DNA from: Desulfobacterales bacterium
Lineage (GTDB): Bacteria > Desulfobacterota > Desulfobacteria > Desulfobacterales > UBA11574
Direction of reading: 5' to 3'
Assembly (NCBI GenBank): GCA_012974475.1
Contig: JAAXQD010000188.1
Location: forward strand, 1-6,576
Length of the DNA: 6,576 nt
In this document: one piece after another, positions 5,156 to 6,576 of the stretch
How positions within the stretch are numbered: position 1 is the stretch's first letter
Layout of the letters: each line of letters starts with the position of its first letter
Position numbers and translations under genes: made by a program
The notes under the pieces: generated by a model
What the model was told of the DNA's origin: nothing
What the model saw: only the letters and a program-made list of their open reading frames with translations
Database searches by the model: none

Positions 5156-6319
5156 CTAAAACAGTTTCAGCTGGTCCGAGTTTTTTCCCCGGTTTGAACA
5201 AAATATTTGCTCTGTTATCCGGTCAAGGTCTTTGCGTTTCAATTCCTTTGCCCAATCTTTACAGAACTCTTTTTGCGGTTCTTCACGGTATGTTACCTGG
5301 AACGTATCGTCTTTAAAGTCTTTTAGGTCCATGAGGTCATTTAAAATCAGTTCTCTTTCTTGAGACGTCATTACTGGAAATCCATAATAATTGTTTTGGT
5401 ATTTTAACGGCCCCTTTTCTCTAATCCGCTGAATCACGAAGTGAATGTGCCGTAACAACCTGTTTTGGATATATCTGTTTGAAAACGGCACGATTTCATT
5501 CTTGATTTCACCAACGGCATCTCGGAATGCAGCATCTATTTCGTATCCGATACTGTTTCTTCCTGATGCCATAGCGGCATAGGTGGTGGTTCCTGTACCC
5601 AAAAAGGGGTCGAGAACCACATCCTCTTTAACGGAATACATGTTTATCAGTCGATAGACCATTTCAAAAGGGTAGGCCGCACTCCTTGAACGCGCACCCG
5701 TCCTTTTAAGCGTCTGTGTCGTCCCTTTGATGTCAAACCATATATCTGAATAAAACACATTTCTTTCTTCCCAGAAGACGGCGCTTTCTCGTCGGTTCTT
5801 TTTTTCTTTTTCTTCTTTGAATTGACGCTTCGGCCCTTTTCGGACGATCAATACATATTCATGCTCCAACGTCACATAGGCGCCGGCCGGGAGCATTCCG
5901 GAACCCATGAATTTATTGGGGGCGTTTGTCTGTTTCCGCCATAAAATGTCAGGCAGGGCGGTGAATCCAAGTTCCAGAAGCTGCTTGAGTATTCTCATGT
6001 GATTTGGATACAGCACGAAGTTGCCCTTGATGGTTCTTGTTGCATCTCCGATGTTGATACAGGCAAATCCGCCAAATTTTAAAACACGATAAACCTCAGC
6101 CCAAATAGGGTCTAAAATGGTATGCATCAATTCAAAGGCATCCGGCCCATTTTCTTTTTCCAGAGCCTTCCTGACATGAGCGTTTTGCCGGACGAACAAT
6201 TCATCCCACATTTGAATCATCGGGTAGGGCGGGGACGTGACCATGAGGTTTACGCTTTCTGAGGGAACGGCGTCCATTCTTTTGGAGTCAGAATATGTAA
6301 CGCTATGATTTGTTATCAT
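5156..6319 (-). CDS. Beta-class amino DNA methyltransferase (N4-cytosine or N6-adenine)
   Basis: A 387-residue S-adenosylmethionine-dependent enzyme methylating an exocyclic amino group of a DNA base. Catalytic motif IV, TSPPYP at 28-33, comes first. SAM-binding motif I, DPFLGTGTT at 237-245, comes late, preceded by a motif X-like RSAAYPFEMVYRLI (212-225) and followed by GYEID (258-262, motif II). That order defines the beta class. SPPY is more usual in N4-cytosine enzymes and DPPY in N6-adenine enzymes, but this is not decisive. The target-recognition region is probably between about 130 and 210, including the charged stretch KRQFKEEKEKKNRRE. About 120 residues after motif II form a further C-terminal part, unassigned. 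The ATG at 6319 has AAAGG about 9 bases upstream. It is first in a transcript with the kinase. It may be an orphan methyltransferase or half of a restriction-modification pair whose nuclease could be the divergent gene at 6430. Confidence 0.93.
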   Translation of the reverse strand: MITNHSVTYSDSKRMDAVPSESVNLMVTSPPYPMIQMWDELFVRQNAHVRKALEKENGPDAFELMHTILDPIWAEVYRVLKFGGFACINIGDATRTIKGNFVLYPNHMRILKQLLELGFTALPDILWRKQTNAPNKFMGSGMLPAGAYVTLEHEYVLIVRKGPKRQFKEEKEKKNRRESAVFWEERNVFYSDIWFDIKGTTQTLKRTGARSRSAAYPFEMVYRLINMYSVKEDVVLDPFLGTGTTTYAAMASGRNSIGYEIDAAFRDAVGEIKNEIVPFSNRYIQNRLLRHIHFVIQRIREKGPLKYQNNYYGFPVMTSQERELILNDLMDLKDFKDDTFQVTYREEPQKEFCKDWAKELKRKDLDRITEQIFCSNRGKNSDQLKLF

Positions 6320-6374
6320 CGTATATTGCCTTTCAGATCGTCAAATGGGACCTAATTTTCTGTTTCCTTTGTTC

Positions 6375-6404
6375 TCTATACGGTGAAAACTTCCTGACAG
6401 TAAA
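6375..6404 (-). promoter_or_regulatory. Promoter candidate for the methyltransferase-kinase transcript
   Basis: On the minus strand, TTTACT (4 of 6) at 6404-6399, an 18-base spacer, and TATAGA (4 of 6) at 6380-6375. Start near 6368 gives a leader of about 49 bases. Its -35 box shares a base with the -35 box of the plus-strand candidate at 6394-6422, so both promoters could be controlled from one site. Confidence 0.38.
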
Positions 6405-6412
6405 GAAAACTT
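6385..6412. promoter_or_regulatory. Direct repeat GAAAACTT x2 at 20-bp spacing, candidate operator
   Basis: GAAAACTT at 6385-6392 and again at 6405-6412, exactly 20 bases apart (two helical turns, same face of the DNA). The pair flanks the point where the two opposing -35 boxes meet. A regulator bound to both copies would cover both divergent promoters. No regulator gene is visible in the window. Confidence 0.35.
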
Positions 6413-6422
6413 ATGGTATGGT
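6394..6422 (+). promoter_or_regulatory. Promoter candidate for the divergent plus-strand gene
   Basis: CTGACA (5 of 6) at 6394-6399, a 17-base spacer, and TATGGT (4 of 6) at 6417-6422. Transcription would start at about 6428-6430, at or next to the ATG at 6430, giving a leaderless or nearly leaderless message. That fits the absence of a ribosome site before that ATG. Confidence 0.35.
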
Positions 6423-6429
6423 CATTCCC

Positions 6430-6576
6430 ATGAGTACATCCAATAGATGCAACATAGCATTTGACGACACAGGTCGAGGAACACTCAAGGACCATCAGCA
6501 AGTTCTTGCCGAAGTCAATTACTTCCTATATTATGATAAAGTCCTCGAGAGCGGTCCTGTTCCGGAGCAGGAGCAT
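6430..6576 (+). CDS. 5' end of an unrecognised gene, divergent from the methyltransferase
   Basis: An open frame of 49 codons running off the right edge, beginning MSTSNRCNIAFDDTGRGTLK and continuing with VNYFLYYDKVLES before the edge. Composition is protein-like and soluble, without signal peptide or membrane segment. An in-frame ATG at 6418 would add four residues; neither start has a clear ribosome site. No family is recognised from this fragment. Divergence from a DNA methyltransferase across about 110 bases makes a restriction endonuclease or a regulator possible, but that rests on position alone. Confidence 0.5.
   Translation, partial: MSTSNRCNIAFDDTGRGTLKDHQQVLAEVNYFLYYDKVLESGPVPEQEH

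Noticed and set aside
5148..5201. Longer start of the kinase at 5201 (18 extra residues)
   Set aside because: It overlaps the methyltransferase gene by 46 bases, and the ribosomal-fold N-terminus begins properly after the ATG at 5147, which has a spaced AGAG.
1..6576. CRISPR array, tRNA or rRNA genes, insertion sequence ends, integrase sites
   Set aside because: No regularly spaced repeats, no tRNA- or rRNA-like sequence, and no transposase or integrase coding or matching terminal repeats were seen by eye.

Overview
The window looks like ordinary chromosomal DNA of a Gram-negative bacterium. Two signs support this: a diderm-type lipoprotein signal on the phospholipase D protein, and base composition near the middle of the GC range. 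The style of the PfkB-type kinase and the gene mix would fit a Desulfobacterota-like (sulfate-reducer-type) genome. That is an impression from protein style, not something the sequence proves. Every confident gene reads on the minus strand; the one plausible plus-strand gene is cut off at the right edge.

Layout, left to right. At 3-1571 is a lipoprotein of the phospholipase D/cardiolipin synthase (ClsC/YmdC-like) group with two intact HKD motifs. A 340-base gap follows, holding its likely promoter and, right after the next gene's stop, an inverted repeat. At 1912-2862 is a ten-helix AEC (auxin efflux carrier) family permease with its own promoter candidate. At 3029-3469 is a small single-pass membrane protein with a short coiled coil. 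It stops inside what looks like the first strand of a LysM domain, and degraded LysM-like sequence continues out of frame past its stop. From 3470 to 4238 gene content is sparse: one doubtful plus-strand ORF, a good orphan plus-strand promoter, a Fur-box-like site, and a gene remnant or short ORF behind the kinase. At 4239-5147 is a PfkB-family carbohydrate kinase, 8 bases behind a beta-class amino DNA methyltransferase at 5156-6319. These two should be co-transcribed. A 110-base divergent control region with overlapping promoter candidates and a 20-bp-phased direct repeat separates the methyltransferase from a truncated, unrecognised plus-strand ORF starting at 6430.

How the genes work together. 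The lipase-like protein, the permease and the LysM-type protein are separate transcription units with envelope roles and no clear common pathway. The functional unit most worth attention is the right end: a DNA methyltransferase, an unknown divergent gene across a compact shared regulatory region (the layout of many restriction-modification systems), and a sugar kinase apparently coupled to the methyltransferase. No CRISPR array, tRNA, rRNA, transposase or integrase was seen.
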